Of a stretch of 64,000 nt of DNA, positions 35,801-45,849 are shown piece by piece. The stretch is from Alitta virens (Eukaryota > Annelida > Polychaeta > Phyllodocida > Nereididae). The position numbers and the translations under genes were made by a program. Numbering within the stretch: the first letter of the stretch is position 1; the number at the start of each line of letters is the position of its first letter. A model generated the notes under the pieces. The model did not search any database. It saw only the letters and a program-made list of their open reading frames with translations, and was not told the origin of the DNA. The stretch covers positions 43,812,247-43,876,246 of the forward strand of contig OW028576.1 of NCBI GenBank assembly GCA_932294295.1. The letters are read 5' to 3'.

Positions 35801-37895
35801 GTTGGGCATGTTGTAGGCATGTTGTTGGGCATGTTGTTGGGCATGTTGTTGGTAATGATGTTGGGCATGTTGTTGGGCATATTGTCAGGCATGTTGTTGG
35901 GCATGTTGTTGGTAATGATGTTGGGCATGGTGTTTTGCATGTTTTTATGCATGTTGTTGGGCATGTTGTTGGTAATGGTGTTGGGCATGTTGTTGGGCAT
36001 GTTGTTGGTAATGATGTTGGGCATAGTGTTTTGCATGTTTTTATGCATGTTGTTGGGCATGTTGTAGGCATGATGTTGGGCATGGTGTTAGGCATGGTGT
36101 TGGTAATGGTGTTGGGCATGTTGTTGGGCATGTTGTTGGGCATGTTGTTGGGCATGTTGTTGGTAATGATGTTGAGCATGGTGTTTTGCATGTTTTTATG
36201 CATGTTGTTGGGCATGTTGTAGGCATGATGTTGGGCATGTTGTTGGGCATATTGTTGGGTGAGTGTTGTTGGGCATATTGTTGGGTGAGTGTTGTTGGGC
36301 ATATTTTTGGGTGAGTGTTGTTGGGCATATTTTTGGGTGAGTGTTGTTGGGCATATTTTTGGGTGAGTGTTGTTGGGCATATTGTTGGGCATGTTGTTGG
36401 GCATGTTGTTGGTAATGATGTTGGGCATCGTGTTAGGCATGGTGTTGGGTAGGTGTTGGGCATGGTGTTAGGCATGGTGTTGGTTATGTTATTGGGCAGT
36501 GTACTGTGAAAAAGATGAAGTGAAATAACTTACGCGCATTTAGCAAGACATTTGTTGGAGTAAGTCCTTCCATTAACTCCACAGACAGGACGAAGGTTTC
36601 GAGGACAAGGACAGAACTTTCGTCGTGGAACTGAACGAGCCTCTGAAGACATAGTACAACTCATGAAGAACATTAAACTACTACAGATCCTGCTCTGAGC
36701 TAGAAACAGCCATCTGAAGTTACAATAAACCAGTTCTCATCAGACCCAAATTGCCAAAGTGGCGCAGTGACAATTACTTTTATGATTAATCTTCCTTTAC
36801 TGACACCTACAAATAAGATGAATTAATCTGACAAAAATATTTCACTGGCAACTGTATAACTTCCTTTTTATGGCCTAACATTCGGCTTAGGCCTTACAAA
36901 AATTCTGACCCGCCGGGGTCAGTGAGTGTTAAGCGGAGTAGCATTTTATTTACTGATCCGTTCATTCAACTAGATGATTCTTTCTATGTGTCCGAATGGG
37001 CACCACATGAAAAAGCACAGGCATTTGGTCCAACCATCGTTTTTTAGCCAATTTCATAGATTTGGAAACAAACCTCTTCGGCTTGGAAGCCAAAATGCAG
37101 AGGACATAGTTTGATTCCAGGAATCTTATTGGTTAAGGACTGCTTTTATTTAGCCAATGAGAGACTCGGATTCACATGACATAATCTGGAGTTTAGCTTC
37201 CAAGTATACGAGGTTGTTTCCAACTCTATGAAATTGGCTGTAATGTAGCCATCTAGATTGACATCATCAACTGCGCCCGGTGATCATCCTGATTAAATGA
37301 TGTCATAAAACAACATTTGTGGTACCTTGCAATAATGTTAAATAGTTGGAAGTTTGCTTTATGTTCATAATCATTATGTTTGTTTAAGAGCAAAAACTTT
37401 AAAAGTACACATTTTTTTTGTTAGCTGTCGTGCTTCAAATTCAACTTTCTCTTTTCATTTATTGTTCTTTCTCTATCAATTTATATTCAATTTCATTTTA
37501 TTATTATCATTATTTATTTTTTAGTCTCAAATTAATAAACTTGATTGTATTAAATTGATTTATTTGTAAAGTTCAAGATATTTTCTTGGCTTATACACAG
37601 CTTTTCTTGTGTCAGCCAGCAAAATAAAAAAAATCTGAATCTGAATCAGAATCTGATACATTGCATTGCGATTTGATCTTGTGACTTTTTTTATCATTTG
37701 TAATATATATGGCTTAATCAATTATTATAATCATAATGGCTTGACAATCTTGCGTAGGACTCACTCTTTTAGTAATGAGAAGCCAGTAGCCTTCATGTGT
37801 GAAAATATTTGATAATTGTAATTATTGAAAATGTACATACCAGAGTAGGCTGCATACAAGATGACAGCTAGAATCACTAGCCTAATCAGTCCCAT
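32837..37895 (-). CDS. Kazal-type serine protease inhibitor gene C (four domains, 218 aa)
   Basis: Exons: 37841-37895 signal peptide (MGLIRLVILAVILYAAYS, phase 1); 36534-36642 domain 1 (CPCPRNLRPVCG, TYSNKCLAKC); 35073-35198 domain 2 (CICPMNYAPVCG); 34331-34462 domain 3 ([12 protein letters not shown]); 33528-33656 domain 4 ([20 protein letters not shown]); 32837-32942 tail ([18 protein letters not shown]). The sum, 657 bp, is open to TAA at 32837. It is a close duplicate of gene B, even in intron sequence next to the domain 4 exon. P1 residues are Arg, Met, Arg and Lys, so domain 2 should prefer a different protease class (elastase/chymotrypsin/subtilisin-like). Domain 4 lacks cysteines 2 and 4, as in gene B. 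The intron between domains 1 and 2 is filled by a 12-bp minisatellite. Predicted secreted inhibitor. Confidence 0.9.
33070..33245 (-). mobile_element. tRNA-derived SINE, copy 4 (in gene C last intron)
   Basis: Full family body on the minus strand, from GGTGGATTAGGGCTTTTAATCC through GGACAGGCAGGGACCATGGC to CCCAGTGGTTGGAAGCCC and an inverted A box CTACCACTAAGCTGGACC. Confidence 0.85.
33335..33430 (-). repeat. Probable LINE 3' end with TTGATTGATTGATT tail
   Basis: Read on the minus strand, it runs from CCTTTTTCTGGCAAATTATA to TGAAATAAAGTAATCAATCA, i.e. a short unit ending in AATAAA-like sequence and ATCA repeats. Only about 95 bp, so the assignment is tentative. Confidence 0.4.
34066..34116 (-). 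pseudogene. Truncated Kazal pseudo-exon in gene C intron
   Basis: The minus strand reads GKFYSNSCTAKCT, the last third of a domain 3-type Kazal exon, next to the intact domain 3 exon at 34331-34462. The donor has changed from GTAAGT to ATAAGT and the first two thirds are missing. It is a dead partial exon duplicate. Confidence 0.8.
35636..36495 (+). repeat. 12-bp minisatellite ATGTTGTTGGGC in gene C intron
   Basis: About 70 units of ATGTTGTTGGGC with variants (ATGTTGTTGGTA, ATATTGTTGGGTGAGTG) arranged in longer repeated blocks, e.g. the block containing GTGTTTTGCATGTTTTTATG occurs four times. Because 12 is a multiple of three, frames stay open on both strands (MPNNMPNN on minus). It lies inside the intron between exons 36534 and 35198, so it is not coding in the spliced message. 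Confidence 0.95.
37046..37239. mobile_element. MITE with AGCCAATTTCATAGA termini
   Basis: 194 bp in gene C intron 1, with a perfect 15-bp TIR extended imperfectly over about 45 bp (TTTGGAAACAAACCTC / GAGGTTGTTTCCAA). A diverged relative lies at 53465-53630. Confidence 0.85.
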
Positions 37896-37996
37896 TTTCT
37901 TAACTACAGCAATTAAAAAATGAATGGATAATGCATTAGTTTCATTGCTATTAAATTTTGCAAGAAAAGTACTTTTCTGTGCTTTCTAGCATGGAA

Positions 37997-38178
37997 AAAT
38001 AATGGATAGATATGGAAGGTACAGCCCTCTATGGCAAGTTCTTGCCACTGGTGAGGTTTGGAGAGGGGAGAGAGAAAGGAGGAGTTTATCGATGTTACAC
38101 ATTCACCCCATGGATGGGATCTTTTACTTGCCTCAGCATAGGGACTGCCAATTTAGCATCTCATCCGAACTACATCCT
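37997..38178 (+). mobile_element. Second SINE-like family, copy 1
   Basis: Shares CAGCCCTCT.TGGCAAGTTCTTGC, ACACATT.ACCCCATGG.TGG and CCTCAGCATAG with 45425-45670, and the second half with 43988 and 55378. Upstream of gene C signal exon. Confidence 0.6.
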
Positions 38179-38424
38179 TGTCATATCTTATATTTCTTAT
38201 TCATAATTTAATTATTATACAGTTGGTTCCAAAATTGTAAACCACAAAACAGGCAAATGCGAGTTCGGATATTGGGCACATGAGATTGAATCTACATGGC
38301 CAGTTGTGCCACGTTATAATACATAAATCTTTCTTGAGAAACCTCGTGCTTATCCGATAGGTGTCTCCACTGTTTATTTTTCTTTTGGTGCTTATTCAAC
38401 AAATGAATTTCATGAGGCAAAACT

Positions 38425-38605
38425 CAGCTGGATGTCGGTGGCATGAGACGTTCAATCGATGGTGCCTATACTCGGTGTCTATGTTGGGGCAAGGGTAAAT
38501 TCCCACCCACAGGGTAAAGGTAAGGCATTTTGTGGACTCCAAGCAGTCTCATCATCTTATCTTTATGTCTGCATCTGGCAGACGGTCATATAAGCTAATA
38601 AGAAC
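38425..38605 (-). mobile_element. Second SINE-like family, copy 2
   Basis: On the minus strand it reads AGCTTATATGACCGTCTGCC, CAGACATAAAGATAAG, ACCCTGTGGGTGGG and AACATAGACACCGAGTATAG, parallel to the copies at 43988 and 55378. It lies between gene C signal exon and its leader exon. Confidence 0.6.
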
Positions 38606-38637
38606 ATTTAAAATGATAAAACAATCAACAGACTCAC

Positions 38638-38686
38638 CTCAGACAAAACAAGCAATGAATTTGATACCCCTAGACTCAAATATATA
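38638..38686 (-). promoter_or_regulatory. Gene C promoter: TATA box and 5' leader exon
   Basis: TATATATT at 38679-38686 on the minus strand, then about 40 bp to a donor, GTCTGAG|GTGAGTC, at 38638/38637. The acceptor TGCTGTAG|TTAAGAAA sits 8 bases before the ATG at 37895. Spacing suits transcription start near 38650. Confidence 0.55.
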
Positions 38687-39020
38687 CAGAAGCCAAGCTT
38701 AAGAGGATTATAGTTTGGTTCATGAGCATATTATTTGAGTAATGCATACTTTTTCAAGCTCATATAGGATAACAATAGAAAAGAGAGAAAAAAACTCAAG
38801 TCTCTGTTGCGTGTAACAATGCCTGCTGTGGATTTAGCATAATACGCGTAGGATGGATGGAAAATACAGCACATATTCAGCACATTTTCAAATATTATTT
38901 TGATTTATTACAGGATAGGTATTTGAACATGTGCTTACATTTATAATACCACAAGAACTGGTCAATACTGTTACCACAGGGATAGAGACCACTCAAGATC
39001 TGTGTCCCTGACAATGATAT

Positions 39021-42000
39021 TATTGGTTGATTTAAGCCACTGGCAATAGGTATTTGTTGATTAAAGCCACTGGCAATAGATATTAGTTGATTAAAGCCAC
39101 TGGCAATAGGTATTGATTGATTAAAGCCACTGGCAATACATATTAATTAAAGCCATTGGCAATAGGTATTGGTTGATTAAAGCCAGTGGCAATAGGTATT
39201 GGTTGATTAAAGCCACTGGCAACAGGTATTGGTTGATTAAAGCCACTGGCAATAGGTATTGGTTGATTAAAGCCACTGGCAATAGGTATTTGTTGATTAA
39301 AGCCACTGGCAATAGGTATTGTTTGATTAAAACCACTGTCAATAGGTATTGGTTGATTAAAGCCACTGTCAAAAGGTATTGGTTGATTAAAGCCACTGTC
39401 AAAAGGTATTGGTTGATTAAAGCCACTGGCAATACATATTGGTTGATTAAAGCCACTGGCAATACGTATTGGTCGATTAAAGCCACTGGCAATACGTATT
39501 GGTTGATTAAAGCCACTGTCAATAGGTATTGGTTGATTAAGGCCACTGGCAACAGGTATTGGTTGATTAAAGCCACTTTCAATAGGTATTGGTTGATTAA
39601 AGCCACTGGCAACAGGTATTGGTTGATTAAAGCCACTGGCAATAGGCATTGGTTGATTAAAGCCACTGGCAATAGGTATTGGTTGATTAAAGCCACTGTC
39701 AAAAGGTATTGGTTGATTAAAGCCACTGGCAATAGGTATTGGTTGATTAAAGCCACTGGCAACAGGTATTGGTTGAATTAAGCCACTGGCAATAGGTATT
39801 GGTTGATTAAAGCCACTGGCAACAGGTATTGGTTGATTAAAGCCACTGTCAAAAGGTATTGGTTGATTAAAGCCACTGGTAATAGGTATTGGTTGATTAA
39901 AGCCACTGACAATAGGTATTGGTTGATTAAAGCCACTGGCAATATGTATTGGTTGATTAAAGCCACTGGCAATAGGTATTGGTTGATTAAAGCCACTGGC
40001 AATATGTATTAGCTGATTAAAGCCACTGGCAATACATATTTGTTAATTAAAGCCATTGGCAATAGGTATTATTTGATTAAAGTCACTGGCAATAGGTATT
40101 GGTTGATTAAAGCCATTGGCAATAGGTATTATTTGATTAAAGCCACTGACAATATGTATTGGTTGACTAAAGCCGCTGGCAATAGGTATTGGTTGATTAA
40201 AGCCACTGACAATATGTATTGGTTGATTAAAGCCACTGGCAATAGGTATTGGTTGATTAAAGCCACTGGCAATAGGTATTGGTTGATTAAAGCCACTGGC
40301 AATACATATTGGTTGATTAAAGCCACTGGCAATAGGTATTGGTTGATTAAAGCCACTGTCAATAGGTATTGGTTGATTAAAGCCACTGGCAACAGGTATT
40401 GGTTGATTAAAGCCACTGGCAATAGGCATTTGTTGATTAAAGCCACTGGCAATAGGTATTGGTTGATTAAAGCCACTGTCAAATGGTATTGATTGATTAA
40501 AGCCACTGGCAATAGGTATTGGTTGACTAAAGCCACTGGCAACAGGTATTGGTTGATTAAAGCCACTGGCAACAGGTATTGGTTGATTAAAGCCACTGTC
40601 AAAAGGTATTGGTTGATTAAAGCCACTGGTAATAGGTATTGGTCGATTAAAGCCACTGGCAATAGGTATTGGTTGATTAAAGCCACTGTCAAAAGGTATT
40701 GGTTGATTAAAGTCACTGGCAATAGGTATTGGTTCATTAAAGCCACTGGCAATAGGTATTGGTTGATTAAAGCCACTGACAATATGTATTGATTGATTAA
40801 AGCCACTGGCAATAGGTATTGGTTGATTAAAGCCACTGGCAATACGTATTGGCTGATTAAAGCCACTGGCAATACATATTGGTTAATTAAAGCCATTGGC
40901 AATAGGTATTATTTGATTAAAGTCACTGGCAATAGGTATTGGTTGATTAAAGCCATTGGCAATAGGTATTGGTTGATTAAAGCCACTGACAATATGTATT
41001 GGTTGATTAAAGCCACTGGCAATAGGTATTGGTTGATTAAAGCCACTGGCAATACATATTGGTTGATTAAAGTCACTGGCAATAGGTTTTGGTTGATTAA
41101 AGCCACTGTCAAAAGGTATTGGTTGATTAAAGCCACTTGCAAAAGGTATTGGTTGATTAAAGCCACTGTCAAAAGGTATTGGTTGATTAAAGCCACTGTC
41201 AACAGGTATTGGTTGATTAAAGCCACTGGCAACAGGTATTGGTTGATTAAAGCCACTGTCAAAAGGTATTGGTTGATTAAAGCCACTGGTAATAGGTATT
41301 GGTTAATTAAAGCCACTGGCAATAGGTATTGGTTGATTAAAGCCACTGTCAAAAGGTATTGGTTGATTAAAGTCACTGGCAATAGGTATTGGTTCATTAA
41401 AGCCCCTGGCAATAGGTATTGGTTGATTAAAGCCACTGACAATATGTATTGGTTGATTAAAGCCACTGGCAATAGATATTGGTTGATTAAAGCCACTGGC
41501 AATACATATTGGCTGATTAAAGCCACTGGCAATACATATTGGTTAATTAAAGCCATTGGCAATAGGTATTATTTGATTAAAGTCACTGGCAATAGGTATT
41601 GCTTGATTAAAGCCATTGGCAATAGGTATTGGTTGATTAAAGCCACTGACAATATGTATTGGTTGATTAAAGCCACTGGCAATAGGTATTGGTTGATTAA
41701 AGCGACTGGCAATACATATTGGTTGATTAAAGCCACTGGCAATAGGTTTTGGTTGATTAAAGCCACTGTCAATATGTATTGGTTGATTAAAGCCACTGGC
41801 AATAGGTATTGGTTGATTAAAGCCACTGGCAATACATATTGGTTGATTAAAGCCACTGGCAATAGGTTTTGGTTGATTAAAGCCACTGTCAAAAGGTATT
41901 GGTTGATTAAAGCCACTGGCAATAGGTATTGGTTGATTAAAGCCACTGACAATATGTATTGGTTGATTAAAGCCACTGGCAATAGGTTTTGGTTGATTAA

Positions 42001-43659
42001 AGCCACTGTCAATATGTATTGGTTGATTAAAGCCACTGGCAATAGGTATTGGTTGATTAAAGCCACTGGCAATACATATTGGTTGATTAAAGCCACTGGC
42101 AATAGGTTTTGGTTGATTAAAGCCACTGTCAAAAGGTATTGGTTGATTAAAGCCACTGGCAATAGGTATTGGTTGATTAAAGCCACTGGCAACAGGTATT
42201 GATTGATTAAAGCCACTGGCAACAGGTATTGGTCGATTAAAGCCACTGGCAATAGGTATTGGTTGATTAAAGCCACTGGTAATAGGTATTGGTTGATTAA
42301 AGCCACTGGCAATAGGTATTGGCTGATTAAAGCCACTGTCAAAAGGTATTGGTTGATTAAAGTCACTGGCAATAGGTATTGATTGATTAAAGCCACTGGC
42401 AATACATATTAATTAAAGCCATTGGCAATAGGTATTGGTTGATTAAAGCCAGTGGCAATACATATTAGTTGATTAAAGCCACTGGCAACAGGTATTGGTT
42501 GATTAAAGCCACTGGCAATAGTATTGGTTGATTAAAGCCACTAGCAATACATATTAATTAAAGCCATTGGCAATAGGTATTGGTTGATTAAAGCCAGTGG
42601 CAATACATATTGGTTGATTAAAGCCACTGGCAACAGGTATTGGTTGATTAAAGCCACTGGCAATAGGTATTTTTTGATTAAAGCCACTGGCAACAGGTAT
42701 TGATTGATTAAAGCCACTGGCAATAGGTATTGGTTGATTAAAGCCACTGGCAATAGGTATTGGTTGATTAAAGCCACTGTCAAAAGGTATTGGGTGATTA
42801 AAGCCATTGGCAATACATATTGGTTGATTAAAGCCACTGGCAATATGTATTGGTTGATTAAAGCCACTGGCAATACGTATTGGTTGATTAAAGCCACTGT
42901 CAATAGGTATTGGTTGATTAAGGCCACTGGCAACAGGTATTGGTTGATTAAAGCCACTGTCAATAGGTATTGGTTGATTAAAGCCACTGGCAACAGGTAT
43001 TGGATGATTAAAGCCACTGGCAATAGGCATTGGTTGATTAAAGCCACTGGCAATAGGTATTGGTTGATTAAAGCCACTGTCAAAAGGTATTGGTTGATTA
43101 AAGCCACTGTCAAAAGGTATTGGTTGATTAAAGCCACTGTCAAAAGGTATTGGTTGATTAAAGCCACTGACAATACGTATTGGCTGATTAAAGCCACTGG
43201 GAATACATATTGGTTGATTAAAGCCACTGGCAATAGGTATTGGTTGATTAAAGCCACTGGCACTAGTATTGGTTGATTAAAGCCACTGGCAATAGGTATT
43301 GGTTGATTAAAATCCCTGGCAATACATATTTGTTGATTAAAGCCACTGGCACTAGTATTGGTTGATTAAAGCCACTGGCAATAGGTATTGGTTGATTAAA
43401 GCCACTGTCAAAAGGTATTGGTCGATTAAAGCCACTGTCAATAGGTATTGGTTGATTAAAGCCACTGGCAATAGGTATTGGTTGAATTAAGCCACTGGCA
43501 ATACGTATTGGTTGATTAAAGCCACTGGCAATAGGTATTGGTCGATTAAAGCCACTGGCAACAGATATTGGTTGATTAAAGCCACTGGCAACAGGTATTG
43601 GTCGATTAAAGCCACTGGCAAAATGTATTGGTTGATTAAAGCCACTGGCAATAGGTATA
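39021..43659. repeat. 30-bp satellite array, about 155 units, upstream of gene C
   Basis: Head-to-tail units of GGTTGATTAAAGCCACTGGC followed by AATAGGTATT. Main variants are AACAGG, AAAAGG, AATACATATT and GCCATTGGC. Several units are shortened by about 8 bp (ATATTAATTAAAGCC at about 39140, 42409 and 42552), and larger blocks recur (the segment with ATTGGTTAATTAAAGCCATT and ATTATTTGATTAAAGTCACT at about 40031, 40871 and 41531). Since 30 is a multiple of three and the unit has no stop in several frames, both strands show long open frames (IKATGNRYWL; PVALINQYLL; PIASGFNQ). I see no start context, splice site or domain supporting translation. Each unit carries an ATTGG (CCAAT on minus). Confidence 0.95.
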
Positions 43660-43809
43660 TGCACCAGAATGGACGACACAACTGACAACGGTTTGGTTTA
43701 CAACACTGGAAATACATAGTATTCACATAATTTATGGCATTTTAATATTTATGCGCACTATTTTTAAATATACTTTTCAATACTTTTATTGCATATTTTT
43801 TTTTAACGT

Positions 43810-43983
43810 CAGACCCAGTAGCATTGAGACATTAGACATTAGACTACACAAAGGGCCTCAATGAAAAACAACTCCTGCTGATTATTACACAAAAAAAAAA
43901 TGTCACAAAGACTGTCAATCATGGTTTTAACCAATCAAATTAAATAAAAATCTGCAATAAATAAACAAATGCTACTGGGTCTG
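43810..43983. mobile_element. 174-bp MITE with CAGACCCAGTAGCATT termini
   Basis: Perfect 16-bp inverted ends at 43810-43825 and 43968-43983. Non-coding, AT-rich inside. No clear target duplication. Confidence 0.85.
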
Positions 43984-43987
43984 AAGC

Positions 43988-44178
43988 TTAATCAGTTTAT
44001 GTGACCGGCTGCTAGTGGCAGACATAACGATGAGATAAGACTTGGGGTCCACACCATTTTACACATTTACCCCATGGGTGGAGTCTTTTACTTGACTCAG
44101 CATAGACAGTGAGAACAAGGCACCTCCAATTTAAAGTCTTGTGCGATTGGCATCCAGCTGGGATGTAGCTCATAAAGA
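43988..44178 (+). mobile_element. Second SINE-like family, copy 3
   Basis: From AAGCTTAATCAGTTTATGTG through GGCAGACATAACGATGAGAT, TACACATTTACCCCATGGGT and CTCAGCATAGACAGTGAGAA to GGCATCCAGCTGGGATGTAG. Confidence 0.6.
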
Positions 44179-44204
44179 GTGAAATAATACAACAAGTGTT
44201 GCAA

Positions 44205-45000
44205 CCAACAGTATTCCTGCCAAATTAGCTGACCTGGCAGGTTATATTAGTTTATTTGGCAAAAACCAATCACACTGACCATACCCAGAATGCTTACTTG
44301 TATTTGTCAACAAGCCTTATGTGATATTGTTGCTTGGTCAGCTAATTTGTTGCTTCGGTAATGTGCCTTATACTGACAATTTGACTACATTAGGTCAGAA
44401 TTGTTTCAGTTCAGGTTATACAGGGTATAAAATAAGCGTGTAACGATCCCAAAATGTGCAGTGATCAATGTGAAATGTGCAGTGATCATCCTGATTTTAA
44501 CCATATATGTTGAAAATTTGATTCATAAAATTTAGCATAAAAGACATGTATGCATTTGATACTTTGATTCTCGTCTCTAGTTATATTTCCCTCATACTTA
44601 ATATATATGTGAACTGGCATATTGATATTTTTGACATCACACTTTTCACAACATTGTTAATAACTTTCTATTTCGTAACTCGCAACGATTCTGTGTAACT
44701 GATGGCGCTGAGGTGTTTTCCTTTACGCGCAGATATTTCGTGAAATGTGCAGTGATCACTTTTTTTTATTTTATACCCTGGGTTATAAGCGATATACTTC
44801 ACATTTTTGAATATAATAAACTTTGAATTTCGAAAATCTGAAACTTCGAGCATGGAAAATTGAAGGTGCTGTTTAATACAATGTACCACGAAGCGACGAC
44901 GCTAATGACGTTCATTACAGTCTTCTGTGTGCCTCGTTTTTGTACTTGCCAGGCAATATAACTGACCGCGATATTTGTCAGTGACACTTGATATTTGTTT
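44205..45000 (-). repeat. Dispersed repeat X, copy carrying an inserted MITE
   Basis: 44205-44420 and 44781-45000 are together the inverse of 25950-26265. The 360-bp element at 44421-44780 divides it. Confidence 0.75.
44421..44780. mobile_element. 360-bp MITE, CAGGGTATAAAATAA TIR, 7-bp target duplication
   Basis: Perfect 15-bp inverted ends and GGTTATA directly on both outer sides (44414-44420 and 44781-44787). The inside holds three copies of GAAATGTGCAGTGATCA-like sequence. CAGGG ends suggest an hAT-type non-autonomous element, though hAT duplications are usually 8 bp. Confidence 0.9.
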
Positions 45001-45389
45001 GCCGTAAGCACCATTGGATGCAGCAACAGGAATGATATTTTTGCAAACAAGCAAACAAACAAGTTTTTGTGTTGTTAATTAAATGTTTTATCAATAAAAT
45101 TAAGTTGACATATATTATACAAGTACAGGAAGACAAAATGTTTTAAGTAACACAATGAAAAGTAAATATGAAGATGTTGGTGGAGAAGAAAAAAGTGTTT
45201 AAGTAAAAATGTCTAGACTATGAAAAACAAGATGTAAATCAAATTTACAATCAAGTAAATAAGTGAGATGTAGATCTAGAAAATGTAAATTTATACCTGG
45301 AAAATAAGTTCACATGAGGAATTAGATAATGGGCGAAATGAAATAGCCATAACTCCTTTGGTTATTATGTCAGATACGGCTGGGTGGCC

Positions 45390-45800
45390 CAGTGGTTGAG
45401 GCATCTGCCTATTCTTCATTTATTGGCCGGCTCCACTGATAGATAGATAGATATTGAAAGCGCAGCCCTCTAAGGCAAGTTCTTGCTGCTATTGAGGGTT
45501 GGTTGATGAGATAAGAGTAAGGAGGAGTCCACTCATGTTACACATTTACCCCATGGGTGGGATCTTTTATTTGCCTCAGCATAGACACTAAGTACAAGGG
45601 ACCGCCAATTTAACGTCGCATCAGAACGACATCCAGCTGGGATGTTGCTCGTGAAAGGTTGCCCGGGCCTGGGATTGAGCCCGGGACCTTCAGAGGAGCA
45701 GGCGAGCGTCTTACCACTAGACGCTTCTACTGAAGGTCCCAGGTTTGATCCCCGTCCGTGCACTCTTTATCATATCATCGTTACATCTGCAGCTGTTAAT
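45390..45800 (+). mobile_element. Composite SINE block with tRNA-like segments
   Basis: 45390-45430 has a Leu-tRNA-like GGCCCAGTGGTTGAGGCATC. Then comes GATAGATAGATAGAT, the second SINE-like body (45450-45650), and an inverted tRNA-like part with GGGATTGAGCCCGGGACC and CTTACCACTAGACGC; a direct B box-like GGTTTGATCCCC follows. Several SINE pieces seem to have joined here. Confidence 0.55.
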
Positions 45801-45849
45801 TGTGGTCATATAAGCTGGCTTAGCTTCTGTGCATACACCATAACAGCCA

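Noticed and set aside
35522..36475. Met-Pro-Asn-rich and Val/Gly/His-rich open frames
   Set aside because: They are translations of the 12-bp minisatellite inside a gene C intron.
39121..42402. Long open frames over the 30-bp satellite as repetitive proteins
   Set aside because: Frames are open on both strands simply because the unit length is a multiple of three and stop-free; no start context, splice sites or domain, and short units break the frames.
35636..43659. CRISPR array
   Set aside because: Repeats are contiguous without unique spacers, and the window is eukaryotic.
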